Shown: positions 1 to 11,638 of the stretch, piece after piece
Layout of the letters: every line of letters starts with the position of its first letter
Position numbering within the stretch: the first letter of the stretch is position 1
From: Cyrtodaria siliqua
Lineage: Eukaryota; Mollusca; Bivalvia; Adapedonta; Hiatellidae
NCBI GenBank assembly: GCA_037043455.1
Contig: JAWPHD010011012.1
Location: 1 to 64,000 of the forward strand
DNA length: 64,000 bases
Reading direction: 5' to 3'
Made by a program: the position numbers and the translations under genes
Notes under the pieces: generated by a model
Databases searched by the model: none
The model's input: the letters and a program-made list of their open reading frames with translations, nothing else
What the model was told of the DNA's origin: nothing

Positions 1-2559
1 TGACAGATTCATTGTCATATAGTCTTCGCATTTAAAATCCAGTTTAAAAAGTCGGTATGTTCTCAATTTGGCCATGTTTGATACATCACGTGACCACTTG
101 TCTGTATAATGTTGGCTTATTAAGCTTTTTGTTACCGTTAAGTCGACTAATGCTTTTGATTCGAATTGGTCATTAATCCCCAAAGTTGTAAAGATTTGCT
201 TAACATCACTAGACCAATTGTGTGTACACTTATCGAAGTCAAAATTAAACACCTGTTTCGTAAGTCTACCGTTATCCATTTTCATTAGCCTATTCCAATA
301 CCGGAAAATGCAAATCCATCTACGATACAGCGTCGGTTGCCAGCCGGAGTCTCCATACAGCGCCGGAAGAGGCGTGAATCTGTGTACGCCCATGAAGTAT
401 CGTAAGGCGCGGTTTTGTACATTATCGAGGGATTGGTACGTTTTTGCACCCCACACAGATGCACTATAATCCATTATCGGTGTAATGCAAGCGTTAAATA
501 GTTTTTCGTACGACCGGAACCGGAAGTCTTTCATGCTGTGTATTTTGCTGATAATTCCACCCAGCGCCCGCCCTGCTCCTTTCGCAAGTGCCTCGCAATT
601 ACCACTAAAGTCGTTTCGCTCATCAAATATAACTCCTAGATAGCGGTACTGTGTAACAGTTTCAATCACATTATTTCCGACTCTGAAAACGTATTCTGTT
701 CGTGGTGTTCTGCGATGCCGGAAATGCACTATTTTTGACTTGTTAGTGTTAACTATCACTCGCCATTTTTTACACCATTGATGTAACGTATTTAGCATGT
801 TTTGTAATTTGTCTTCACTGTCCGAGACTAGCACAATATCGTCCGCATACATGAGAATGGAAACCTTAGCGTCTCCCATGGTGATACCAAGGTCAAGGTC
901 ATTGACCTCTTTCACAAGATCGTTGGCGAAAATGGAGAACAGTGTTGGGGATAAACAACAGCCTTGCTTAACCCCAGTATCACAGTTGAACCAGTCTGTA
1001 AGGTTGTCATTTATTCGGATACATGCTGTGGCACTTGTGTAAATATTCCGGATCGAATTATAAACTTTTCCGTCGATGTTATGGAGTAGCAGTTTATACA
1101 GGAGCATATCGCGGTCGATAAAATCAAAACATTTTTTAAGGTCGATGAATGAAGTGTATATAGAGTTATTGTTCCTAATTATGCTGTTCAATGTAAAAAC
1201 GTGATCCTCACATGATCTCCCAGATCTAAAACCATTCTGTTCGTCCGCTAGTAAATGCTCATTATCAAGATAAATTGTTATCCTTTTATTTAAGAAAGCA
1301 CTATACAGCTTACTAATACAAGACAATAAACTGATCCCACGATAGTTAAGCGGCATGCGTTTGTCAGAGTTCTGATCTTTGAGTATTGGGCAAATAATCG
1401 CTTTTCTCCATGATGATGGTATTAGGCTACTATCAAAGATTAATTGGAATAACTGTTGTAGTATTGCTATGACCGCCGGGAATTTGAGTACGTCATACGG
1501 TATATTGTCGTGACCACAAGCCGAACCCGATCGAGCGTGCATAACGATTTTTGTTAACTCCTCAATACAAATATTCCGGTTCATTTGTTCATTGTTCACA
1601 TATAAGGGATCCTGCATGTTCATTTCTAATAATTGTTTATGCAGTTTTATGCGGTTATAATGTAACTCGTCGAAATCGTCATTATTTCCACTATTATATA
1701 AATTATCAAAATCCGTTTTCCATCGCTCAAACACCATTTTCTCATTTCTGATTATACTTCCATTGTCCACAATTTCTATCGGTATAGATTTATCTTTCCT
1801 GGGGCCAAGGTTTTGTATTTTTCTCCAGAACTCTGTCGGATTCTTATTGGACATATCCTCTATTTCAATGGCTTGAGCCAGTCTGTATGCACGTTCCGAC
1901 TGACGTAATAGTTTATCAAAGTTATTCCTGGCATTAATATAATCCGAGCGCAACATAGCTTTTTGACGGTTATTTCCCTTATATCTTAAAAATGAACGTT
2001 CATTGATCCGCATTATATCCCATAATTGCTGTAAATCGTCGCACCAATATGGTTTTGTCACTTTTCTGCGTTTACTAGTATTTTTGCTTGAATTAAATGT
2101 TGGTATATGGTTAACCATTTCGTCTGTGATAACGTCGCACAAATTACTGTATATCAAGTCTATATCGTTTTGATTCTCACGTGCACTTTCGATTTGCGTG
2201 ATGATGGTAAGAATGGCTGCCGCCGCCCTGTCATTTTCCATGAATTCTTGAGGTATACAGCGCAATTTAAATCGTTTATTGTTAGAAGTGTTGTGGTTGC
2301 TAATTTCGCTGTTATTTATGTTGAAATCCGAACATTTATACTCAGTCACAAGCGCAGAATGGTCGGGTAACTTTGATCGTTGACCTAATAATCCTAGTAA
2401 ATCATTGTCCGTCGCGATTTCTTGTGCCGTTAATACCCTGAAATCACTACATCTCACCATTGTCTCGTGCGGTACACACAAATAGTCCACGATCGCACGG
2501 CCTTTACTCGATATTGACGTATAATTATCACTGAGTGGTAATATAAGATGTACCACCTC
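1..2559 (-). CDS. LINE ORF2-like polyprotein (endonuclease C-terminus + reverse transcriptase), partial
   Basis: Non-LTR retrotransposon pol: nicks target DNA and reverse-transcribes its own RNA there. I checked the frame codon by codon: no stop from position 2559 to the window edge (853 codons); TGA lies at 2560-2562. Counting residues from 2559: the end of an APE-type endonuclease (KGRAIVDYL near 18-30, catalytic-type PDH at 65-67), a long linker, then the RT with NYRGI at about 405, FIDLKKCFDFID at 471, GVKQGCCLSP near 530 and the active-site YADD at 571-574 (838-849). A conserved post-RT region (SVWGAK, RYWNRL) follows and the C-terminus is off the window. The first half of the endonuclease is missing and no matching sequence is seen above 2562, so the copy is probably 5'-truncated, which is normal for LINEs. 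The intact frame suggests recent insertion. Exact clade not determined. Confidence 0.9.
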
Positions 2560-2562
2560 TCA

Positions 2563-2740
2563 CGCCCATAGCACCGGCTTAAGGGTTATTCTAATGCGCG
2601 AGACTTGAATGAAATACATGACAGAACCGAGTACCCTGGTCGATCTGACATCACTGATTACAATCCATTTATGGAACCGGACAGTGACGTTACAGGCTGC
2701 TAATTGTTATGTGTAACACCACTTCTCTTTAATATCTGAT
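2563..2740. other. Spacer between two LINE fragments
   Basis: No convincing gene. The stretch joins the truncated 5' end of the minus-strand LINE to the start of the plus-strand endonuclease fragment. A short ACCGGCTTAAG-type word near 2570-2585 recurs inverted near 36210, suggesting part of a dispersed repeat. Confidence 0.4.
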
Positions 2741-4065
2741 AATGCTAAATTAAATAAATTATCGTGGAATGCAACTGGTATTATGTCCAGTTGTTCGTAT
2801 TTGTATGATGTAATGGAAAGAAAGTGTATAGATATATGAGGTATTTCTGAGCATTGGTTGTATGAAAAAGATTTGCATTTTTTGGACAGAATTGATTCTT
2901 TATACAAAAAACATTCTATATCGGATAATGATTTATTGATGTAACCGAAGGGTTGGCAAAGGTGGAGTGGCTATCCTATGGAATATCAAACATGACATTA
3001 AGATATTCATTTTACCTATAGATGACGATACAATTGTAGGTAATTAATATGAAGTAGGGGTCAACATGAACATTTATATTTTTCAGGTGTACTTGCCTAG
3101 CAAAAATCACTGTATTGCAAAGTATAGAGAATACTGTGTAAAATTAGCAAATATTTCTAGTCTGTATGAAGAAAAGGGTGTTGTAATTATCATGGGGGAC
3201 ATGAATGCGCATTTACAATCTAAGCATTACATTAAATACAATGATGATAGAGGTGTGTGCTTAAATAGCTGTTTGAACGATACTAATATGACTTCAGTTA
3301 CTTTTGATTGGTGTGAGGGCGCGAATAGTACATTTGTATCACCTAACAGTGAAAGTCTAATAGATCATATTTTAATACCAGAAGGAAAAGTAGATTGTGT
3401 TACTAATTGTGAAGTTTTAGATGATCAAGCACTGAATGTATCTAATCATCGTCCAGTATTTTGTCGATTAGAATTTTAAGATGAAGTGACTTCAAATATA
3501 TTACATAATGATACAAATGGCCGGATTAATTGGTCAAAATTGTCACAGAGTACATTAAAACAATATGAATTGTGTTAAGGAACTGACCCTGTACTTTTGG
3601 TAGCTGATAATTATGACTTAGGTTCAAAATATGACAAAGATACTTTATACAATGAAATGGTTAATTCCATTTTGTCATCAGCTTCAAAATGCATTCCAAG
3701 ATTTAGGCACTATCTTAAACCTTATTGGAATTGTGATCTCTCCCTTTCTCACAAAATAATGAAGTTAAGAGAAATGTGTGGCTGTGTGGCGGCAAGTTGC
3801 GAATGTCTAATTCCTACATAGAGTACAAAAATGCTAAACGCGTGTTTATGCATATTCATAGAAAAGCAGTCGATTCGTATTTACTGCTATTACATGCAGA
3901 AATTGATGAAGCAGCTGAAACTGATCAACACTTCTTCTGGAGACTAGTTAACTCTAGCAGGAATAAATCATGCTTACGTCCTGCATCTGAAATGACATTC
4001 ACTGATGTTACATAAAATAATCCGCCAGATATAACATCTGTATTACTATAATGATTTATATGCGG
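2741..4065 (+). pseudogene. LINE APE endonuclease and linker fragment, decayed
   Basis: Endonuclease half of a LINE pol, plus strand. The N-terminal APE strand reads KLNKLSWNATGIM from about 2745, followed by a GISEHWL-type motif with a stop just before it. Frame 3066-3476 holds the core: VVIIMGDMNAH (about 3180-3210, metal/phosphate site), SLIDHIL (about 3354-3374) and the terminal SNHRPVF (about 3441-3461), the usual SDH catalytic motif with N in place of D. After TAA at 3477-3479 the same frame continues through the linker (KPYWNCDLSLSHKIMKLRE); it shifts near 3780-3820 into YIEYKNAKRVFMHIHRKA and DQHFFWRLVNSSRN, typical of the segment before the RT. The RT itself is absent: similarity stops near 4065 and a PLE-like tail begins near 4098. 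Several stops and shifts make it dead. Confidence 0.82.
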
Positions 4066-4097
4066 TCGATAGACACTGGCAACTGTCGGACCCAGGA

Positions 4098-4430
4098 AGG
4101 TCATTGAGTACCTTTGTGGCTTTCTAGGCTTTTATTTGTATTTATATATACACGAGCATCTTTGTGTTGTACTTATATTGCCTATTAATTCTGTCTTGTT
4201 GGTTAGAGAATAGTTCATGGCGAGGAATTCTTTATTTACACTGTCCCGTTTTATTCAGTTGACAGCAGGGTAAGTGTGAGCATTGGTGCGCCCTGGAACC
4301 TAGTTTAAACTCCCAGCGATATTTTTTGACACTGGCCGTTCAAAGGCGGTAGCCCTATTGTCGACCCTTTTGTGTTTGTGATGTCTTATTTGGCCTTTTA
4401 TTCATCTTTAAGTTTGACTGTCAGTAAAGT
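4098..4430 (+). mobile_element. PLE-like 3' tail copy (5'-truncated)
   Basis: Carries the family signature in order: GTCATTGAGTACCTT, ATATTGCCTATTAAT, the TTTACACTGTCCCGTTTTAT block, a GGTGCGCCCTGGAACC block, GGCGGTAGCCCTATTGTC and TTTTGTGTTTGTGATGTC. The same order occurs in about 20 places in this window. The terminal TCCTGTTCGACTTTTATA end is not seen, so this copy is broken at both ends. No coding potential remains. Confidence 0.75.
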
Positions 4431-4682
4431 GATATCATTCACTGGGACTGCTAGTCTTGTAGTTTGACTGTCAGTGAAGTGGTTTAGTTTACTGGGTTAA
4501 AACGTCTTCACTCAACAACGGCTATCTATGTCATTATTTATTTAAAGTCTGTGGTAGACAAACTAAGTTAAAGTAGTCAGCAATTGAATTGGAACTATTA
4601 ATAACTATTAAAAATCCGTGGTGGATTAATAGGCATGTACATCTGTCCTAATATTCACATTATATGATATATGTTTATCACC

Positions 4683-4895
4683 CTGCAAGAACGTGTGAAA
4701 TGGGTCATACTGTATATTATATGGTGTGGACATCACAACCTTGGCAGCAATATTCCACTATCTTTTACATTCTGCAAAAGTGTGTGATGTGGGTTGTACT
4801 GAGTACTATATGGATGAACATCACAACATTAGCAGTAATATACATTATGTAAGAAAATGTGTGATGCGAAATATACTCATTGCTATAGGGTATGA
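4683..4895 (+). repeat. About 90-bp direct repeat, 2.3 diverged copies
   Basis: Units starting CTGCAAGAACGTGTGAAATG, CTGCAAAAGTGTGTGATGTG and GAAAATGTGTGATGCG each run into a TATAT-rich segment and ATCACAACNTTNGCAG. They create short spurious open frames. The rest of 4431-4973 shows nothing recognisable apart from a twice-occurring TTTGACTGTCAGTNAAGTG word. Confidence 0.6.
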
Positions 4896-4975
4896 TTGTC
4901 ATAGTCTTAGGTGTGATAAACTGTGATTACGGTCCATGACCTTATCACAGTTTTGTTATTTAACTGTATATAATA

Positions 4976-6314
4976 CGGGGGGCATTTAATATATTCTGTC
5001 ATAAATGCGCTTCCGTAGAAATCGCCTTCAATTACCGCAGTGAAAACTCGTGAATTTGAAGGCGATTTCACTAACTACGTACATGCAAAATAGCGGTTTA
5101 ATCCGATAATAATTGACGGAGATATCCATTGGTGAATTATGCGCACTCATGTATAGTGGCTCTATTTCAATGCTGTCATGAAAAGTGAAGAAAAAATTGA
5201 AATTAGGGCTTACATTAAAGCCAGGGTTGCTTTAAAAGTACCTGCAAAAGAGATTTATGCTGAACTGTGCCGTGTACATGGCAGTTCTGCCGTGACATTG
5301 ATAACGGTTTTTCGTTGAGCTAAGACATTTAAAGGTGGTAGACGTAGCATTCAAGACCGTAACCGTCCTGGCAGGCCTGATGTTTCAGCAACAAAGGAGA
5401 ACATTGATGCTGTGAAGGCCATGGCAGACGAAGATGGGCGGTATACAGTTTTTAAGATATCTAATAGTCTTGGCATCTCAGAAGGCACAACTCATCACAT
5501 TTTGACCAACTGTTTGAAATTAAAGAAGCTGTGTGCTAGATAGGTCCCTCATTTGCTGTCAACTGAACAAAAGGCCAAACGCTTGAAATGTGCTAAAAAT
5601 CGTCTTAAAAAATATGAAAATTGTCACCTTAGAAAAATTTCTAAGTTGCTCACTGGAGATGAAACGTGGATGTACTATTTTGAGCCCCAGCGGCGGATAA
5701 ACAATAAACAATGGTTGGGTAAAAATCAGGCAAGACCGATTATTGCAAAACGAACTAAAAGCGCTAAAAAGATTTTGTATGCAGTTTTCTTTAATTCCAG
5801 TGGCCCTGTGGTACAAATTCCATGCAAACAGGAAAAAAATATCACGGCCAAATTTTACAAGGACATAGTTCTCAAAGCAGTCGAAAAAAATACCAATAAA
5901 AAACGCCAAAGTAAAGTTTTGAATGGCATCCAGCTGAGTCATGACAATGCCTCATCTCACAAAGCTAAAATTGTGCAGTCTTCTTGGAGCAAGAAAAAGT
6001 GGTACAGCTTGAACACCCACCTTATTCTCCCGACCTTAGTCCCTGTGACTTTTTCCTATTCCCTTTGCTTTAGAAAAACCTCTCTGGTAGACGCTATGCT
6101 TCCAGAAGTGCCCTTGGTGCCGGAATATTTCAGTGTTTCAACAGTATACCAAGGGGAGACTACTTTGCTGCGTTTACGTCATGGATAGCGCGACTCCGAA
6201 AGTGTGTATCTCTTCAGGGGGAATACTTTGAAGGTTTGTAATAAGAAGTTTTTTAATATTTACAGTATCTGTTAGTTCCGAATACCAGTGACATAATATA
6301 TTGAACCCCCCTCG
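4976..6314 (+). mobile_element. Full-length mariner (Tc1/mariner superfamily) DNA transposon, inactive
   Basis: A 1339-bp unit flanked by TA at 4974-4975 and 6315-6316, the target duplication expected of mariner. The ends are imperfect inverted repeats: left CGGGGGGCATTTAATATATT, right end read in reverse CGAGGGGGGTTCAATATATT, similarity continuing to about 28 bp. It encloses a transposase pseudogene in the expected orientation. Length matches the usual 1.3 kb. The TIR mismatches and transposase lesions show an old copy. Confidence 0.88.
5178..6241 (+). pseudogene. mariner transposase, DD34D type, broken
   Basis: Cut-and-paste transposase that would bind the TIRs and insert at TA. ATG at 5178 opens MKSEEKIEIRAYIKARVAL (N-terminal helix-turn-helix region); RPGRPDVS near 5370 resembles the GRP linker between the two HTH domains. 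Catalytic residues are visible: first Asp in LLTGDETWMYYF (about 5650-5685), second in SHDNASSHKA (about 5938-5967), third in a PCDFF motif near 6043-6057, with 34 residues between second and third once the frame change is allowed for. Lesions: TGA near 5317, TAG near 5541 (CAR*VPH, usually Trp in this family) and a frameshift near 5975-6000 that puts the third Asp out of frame. The final frame ends at TAA 6239-6241. Length about 350 aa, normal for mariner. Confidence 0.9.
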
Positions 6315-6329
6315 TATGTACATTAATAA

Positions 6330-8700
6330 TTAATATCAAGTTTCAAAGTTTCAAGTTTATTCAGCAATCGGCAAATTTTGCCTTTGGCCATTTACAAAGT
6401 TTTACAAAGAAATATGGCAAAGACAACACATATTGTAATAAACATATATAACATAATTACACATTTAACAATTCACTACTTGTATATTATTCTTGCGAAA
6501 CACTCATATTCTCAAGGGTATTTTTTCTTATTACAAGAGCTTCTTGAATATATTTTGAAATTTTTAACAACATTTTTCCATTTTTAGACGGCATGATACA
6601 TGTTAATGTATTGAGTGTAGGCCAAGCTATGCGGCCTAAGTATTTAGTACGAATATCGTTGTATTTAGTACAACACAGCAAGAAATGGTATTCTGACTCA
6701 AAAACATTCTGATTGCAAAGTTTACATAATCTATTAGCACGATCAACACCATTATATCGTCTCAATTTCAAGAGAATGTGAACTTAATCTTAAAAACGTA
6801 AAATGTTTTCGTAGAGAATCACTTTTAAGTTTGCCAATATAATCTTCATAGGAAAATGTTTTTAAATTTTACATAATAATCAAGTTTAGGCGAATTATGT
6901 ATACTCATACTCCATTCTTGAACAAACTGGTCTCGCAATCGCCTTTTAAGTAAAGGTAAATAATTGGTATTGATCCTAAAATCGTTTGCTAAATTCGAAT
7001 AACCGAGATTGTCAATAATAGTTCTAATACGATTAGCCCAACAACTTCCGTTTATGCTATTACATTGTTCAATATATATACTGTATACAGGTGAATTAAC
7101 ATCACTCATTAATTTTAACCAAAATGTTAACGATCTTTCTTTACTTATAAAAGTTAATGGAAATCGCCCTAATTCACCATAGACAGCATAATTGGATGTC
7201 TGTTGACGTACTCCCATTACATGCTTGCAAAATTTGATATGCGGTTTATCCACTTCTTTATAATTATACACGCCCCACACTTCAGCTCCATACAATATAA
7301 TTGGTACAACCATTGAATCGAATAATGGCCATTTGGGTTTTACATCTAACGGTAATCTATCGAACACAGATAGCAAATTATCATACGGCCTTAGGGCTTG
7401 ATCGGATAAATAGAAATATAAAAAGATCGGACAGGGAAAGTAGCATTCAAGGAGGAGTCAACCACAAACCTCAGAAACAAACACGCAAACTGACAAACAA
7501 GAATTCAAAAGCAATAATAAATGCAAACGACATCACAAACACAAAAGGGTTGACAATAGGGCTACCGCCTTGGAACGGTCAGTGGCAAAATAGGCCACTG
7601 GGGGTTTAAACCGGTTCTAGGGTGCACCAAACCTCACACTTACCCTACCATTAAAACAGGACAGTGTAAATAAAGAAATCCCCGCCATGATCTAATCTCT
7701 AACCAACAAGGTAGCATCAATAGGCAATATAAGTAAAACACAAATATTCTCGTGTAAATATAATACAAAACAAACAATAGCCTAGAAAGCCACAATGAAG
7801 GTACACAATGACTTGGCAGAAGCCAGAGCAGTAAGAGAATAAACCATTAAGGGCACGACAAGAAAGATCATGGACAAACATCAAACGCCACCGTATCAAT
7901 GGGCTTTAGGTAGGCGTCATCATAGGGTCCACAGCCTGTCCGGTCATCGTACAATTAAAGAGGAAAGCATAGTGGCGAACTGTAAAAGGGTCCACCACCA
8001 GTACGTTGCAAAATGATAGGGTCATAACCTCTTTTGATAAACTTTTTAACAAGTTTAAAGTTTTAACAGCGTTTGACAGGTTACCGGTATGAGTAAACTT
8101 AATGCCTAAATACGTAAAACTATCTACGATTTCAACTTTTTCGCCATTTATTGAAAACTCCACATTATGATTTGTTTTCGTTTTTTCGAAAATACATAAT
8201 TTAGTTTTATTTACATTTATTTTTAAACCCCACTTATGTGAGTATTGGTAAATACTATCTATCTGAGACTGTCGGCTATCTGGGTCCGTTGTAAATAGCA
8301 CAATATCATCGGCAAAAAGGATCAGATACCTTGTCAGCATATTTAGGTCATTATCAGTCAATGTATCAAAATTAATATTAGCGACAATATCATTAATAAA
8401 CAAAATGAACAAAATGGGCGACAGTGGCTCCCCTTGCTTCAAGCCCAACGTGACGTCGAAGAACTCTGACATATCCATATTCGATGAAAGTTTAACACAT
8501 CATTTCACATTGTTATATATAGCCTGTATCATACGTACCATTTTGCAGCTAATACCAGATTGAAGTAATTTTACCCACAGAGTATCTCTTATAACAGTAT
8601 CAAATGCTTTTTAATAATCAATAAATACACACCATAATTTAGAAATATCATTGTATATATATAATATATGTTGCGTTGTTAGCCTTTCATCATTTTATAT
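6330..8700 (-). pseudogene. LINE reverse transcriptase and C-terminus, split by an insertion
   Basis: Minus strand. Starts near 8690 inside the RT with a FIDY*KAFDTV motif (stop inside), then GLKQGEPLSPILF near 8420-8460, the active site FADD at 8305-8316 and KINVNKTK. TYLGIKFTHTGNLSNAVKTLN ends at 8053. The next codons (DQALRPYDNLLSVFDRLPL) resume at 7403 after a nested PLE-like insertion. GAEVWGVYNYKEVDKPHIKF follows, and the C-terminal zinc-knuckle-like CKLCNQNVFESEYHFLLCC lies near 6660-6720. The 3' end near 6330-6390 has a TTGAAACTTTGAAACT-type tail that looks like the element terminus. The endonuclease half is absent (5'-truncated near 8700). Similar in style to the plus-strand endonuclease fragment at 2741; whether they are one family needs alignment. 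Confidence 0.85.
7404..8052 (-). mobile_element. PLE-like element, 5'-truncated, nested in a LINE
   Basis: Reading minus: begins with the end of the RT frame (LLKSLSKE then a shift into PIILQ and VVDPFTVRHYAFLFNC), then the full 3' tail, ending in a CTATTTATCC-type terminus at 7404. Both borders are fixed because the host LINE frame reads KTLN before it and DQALRP after it. No clear target duplication is visible. Confidence 0.85.
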
Positions 8701-8942
8701 GATTTTGTGTTTCTGGTATATCTATGTAAGTCTCCTACGCTGGAGTAATTACAGAAATAATTTACTTCAGTAAATAATCTACATAGTATGTAGTCACTAT
8801 TGTGTCATATTTCATCTTAATTATGTCTCATGCTTTGTATATATGTGTGTGCATGAATTCATCTTGTATTTGTAATGATCCTTTCTGTATTGTTATATAT
8901 ATGTATGCTCTCCAATTGGGAGGAAAATAAAAGATCAATCAA
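8701..8942 (+). repeat. Possible 3' end of a further LINE or dispersed repeat
   Basis: The sequence ends GGAAAATAAAAGATCAATCAA, resembling a LINE 3' terminus with a short ATCA tail. No coding sequence precedes it. This is a weak call based on the tail form only. Confidence 0.3.
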
Positions 8943-10611
8943 CCTGCTAATTGGAATGGCATATTGAAAACGATAACGTCTAGTTATATCGTGAAGCATC
9001 GTTTCGATAATTAAGTTTTTGATTGATATCGCAGAGTTCATATCACATGCGCGAACATTGCTGGTAAATAATATATCAATATTTCCAACAGGTGCGCGTT
9101 AAGATAAATCATCACACGAATGGATTCGTCGTCAGTTTTTGGTACAGCATACCAGCAATAAGTGTTTATTTAATTGTTCGTGCTTTCATGTTATTTATTT
9201 TCTTTGATAGATTTTTTTTGTATTAGGTTACTATGAAACGGGGCATTTGCCTTACGTTTTCAGTACGAACCACAATTATGTTAGACTACCGACATGTGTT
9301 TACTGTCAAAACTGAAACTGACAGTGTGCCCAGGGTCTCATGAATAATGAAAGAAACTATTTCAACTGTTTAAATTACATCAAATAAAATACATCATGCT
9401 TCAGTTTGATTAATTTATTTTCTGATGGAACGAAACAACTTAAGTTTAACATAATGGTCCTGAAACACGCACATCTTTAAAGGTCTCGTAGGCTATTTCA
9501 TGCATGCGGATGAACTGGGAAGATATCAAACACGATTTTCGTTGTGGGTGTGTAATAAAGCCATGATGTATTTATCATTTTACACTAGTGAAAAAAATAT
9601 GCAAATGAAAGTCGGATCATCTTTTGGTCCTTTCCGATCAGTTCTGTGTGCATCGTTGATTTCCGTGAACTTTTAACTGAATACCGGATTACGGAACTTA
9701 TCGACGTACAAACATACGACGTCATCAAGCAACAACTTTGTATATAGGACGCTAGAAGGGAGCTACAATAAAAAATGTTCCTTATGAGGCCTTTTTGGAG
9801 TTATGTGATCAATGGAATCTCACACTCGTGCCTATTTAATATTGAATGTATTAAACTCGTTGGATAAAATTGATATGACGCTCGGCACAGCCTCGCGTCA
9901 TATAATTGTATCGGACGCGTTTTTTAAATTTAATTTTAAACAGGCACTCATGTAAATTCCTCTATACAGTATACATGTATAAAAAACTTGAAATTTGACG
10001 TCAGAGCTGTTTATCTGAATGTATGCATTATAAAATCGTTCTATAGTATTATTTTCCCCCATTATTTTAGGGGAATGGTATATCTTTTTTTTCTATTTAT
10101 TGATACAATTTTGCTTATGTTGTTATTGTATCTAAATTGTTTTGTAAATTCGTATCTTTGAATGCTTTATATATTTCCTGTTCGACTTTCATCTACGTGT
10201 TTGTATTTTATAAGCTATAAGAAGTAGTTTACCTATTTGTTCCTTATCTGAAACTAAATAATGAACGTTCAAATTATACTGCATTTAAAAGAAGCAAATT
10301 GTTTGCATCACTGATATTTTTCTTCATGCGCCAATTTCCCAATGTTTTCCGTTAAACCACTCTTCAGTAGTATGCTTTCTATTACAGCACCTCATTTATG
10401 GTGTACGGACACGTGCATTGAAAGAGAAATAAATTGGATGTGTCTAACAAAAGTTATCGACCGGAAATTGACAAATAAGAGAATAAGAGAAGATTGCAGA
10501 CTTCGTTAAGATTGTGATTGGGGTTGTTTGTTGATAGTGTTTTTTTACCAGCTCTAGCACATGAATACTAATGAAGAATTGGATTTATTCAACGCAATTG
10601 GTGGAATTACA

Positions 10612-11638
10612 AGAGAGATGATTTTAATTTTGACATTGTTAATTACCCCCACTTGGATGGGGATGTTCCCCGAGCAACTTCTTATGGGGTGTATGTGTCT
10701 CAACTTATTCGTTTTTCAAGAGCTTGTACTCGAGTTGAGGACTTTAATATTCGTAATCTTTGTATAACTAAAAAGCTACTCAATCAGGGTTACCGTTACC
10801 ATAAACTTCGTAAAACCTTTGCAAAATTTTATTATCGTAACCCTGATCTTCTTTCCAAATATAAAAGTAATTTAAGGACTCTTCTGCGACAAGGACTATC
10901 GCAACCTGACTTCTATGGTGATGTGATTTATAAACGTCGTAAGATTCTTGGTCATGATCACTTTCATACTATCTTTGTTAAACTTGTTAAAAAGTTTGTC
11001 AAAAGAGGTTATGACCCTATCATTTTGCAACGTATTGCATGCTTGGTGGTGGACCCTTTTACAGTTCGCCACTATGCTTTCCTCTTTAATTGTACGATGA
11101 CCGGACAGGCTGTGGACCCTATGATGACGCCTACCAAAAGCCCATTGGGACGGTGGCGTTTGATGTTTGTCTATGATCTTTCTTGTCGTGCTCTTAATGG
11201 TTTATTCTCTTGTTGCTCCGGCTTCTGCCAAGTCATTGAGTACCTTCATTGTGGCTTTCTAGGCTATTTTTTTTTTTATTATATTTACACGAGCATATTT
11301 GTGCTTTACTTATATTGCCTATTGATGCTGCCTTGTTGGTTAGAGATTAGATCATGGCGGGGATTTCTTAATTTACACTGTCCTGTTTTAATTGGATGAC
11401 AGTAGGGTAAGTGTGAGGTTTGGTGCATCCTAGAACCGGTTTAAACCCCCAGTGGCCTTTGTTGCCACTGACAGTTCCAAGGCGGTAGCCCTATTGTCAA
11501 CCCTTTTGTGTTTGTGATGTCGTTTGCATTTATTATTACTTTTGCCTTCTCGTTTGTCTGTTTGCGTGTTTGTTTTTGTGTTTTGTGGTTGACTGTCGTC
11601 CTTGAATGCTGCTTTCCCTGTCCGATATTTTTGTCTTT
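10612..11638 (+). mobile_element. PLE-like element, 5'-truncated, with empty-site support
   Basis: RU copy 2 carries the unoccupied site at about 18215-18235 (GGTGGAATCACACAATTCTC). Here the same flanks, GGTGGAATTACA and TTCTCAACTATATG, are separated by about 1.03 kb comprising the C-terminal third of the RT ORF and the complete 3' tail. This gives direct borders for the insertion. A target duplication of more than a few bases is not apparent. Confidence 0.85.
10617..11137 (+). pseudogene. PLE-like reverse transcriptase, C-terminal fragment
   Basis: Frame runs from DDFNFDIVNYPHLDGDVPRA through SYGVYVSQLIRFSRACTRVE, GYRYHKLRKTFAKFYYRN, QGLSQPDFYGDVIYK and GYDPIILQ to VVDPFTVRHYAFLF. These are the thumb/C-terminal segments of an RT family common in invertebrate genomes, where the catalytic RYxDD lies upstream; that part is missing here. 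In the sister copies at 39567 and 50209 a stop directly follows the MTST/MKST end; in this copy the residue run is MTPTKS and the frame continues to 11399 into the 3' UTR. Loss of the stop is the simplest reading. No endonuclease domain is visible in any copy. Confidence 0.8.

Noticed and set aside
2107..2370. 87-codon plus frame and other plus frames in 1-2560
   Set aside because: Antisense to the intact LINE frame, which has conserved RT motifs.
5559..5942. 127-codon minus frame
   Set aside because: Antisense shadow of the mariner transposase.
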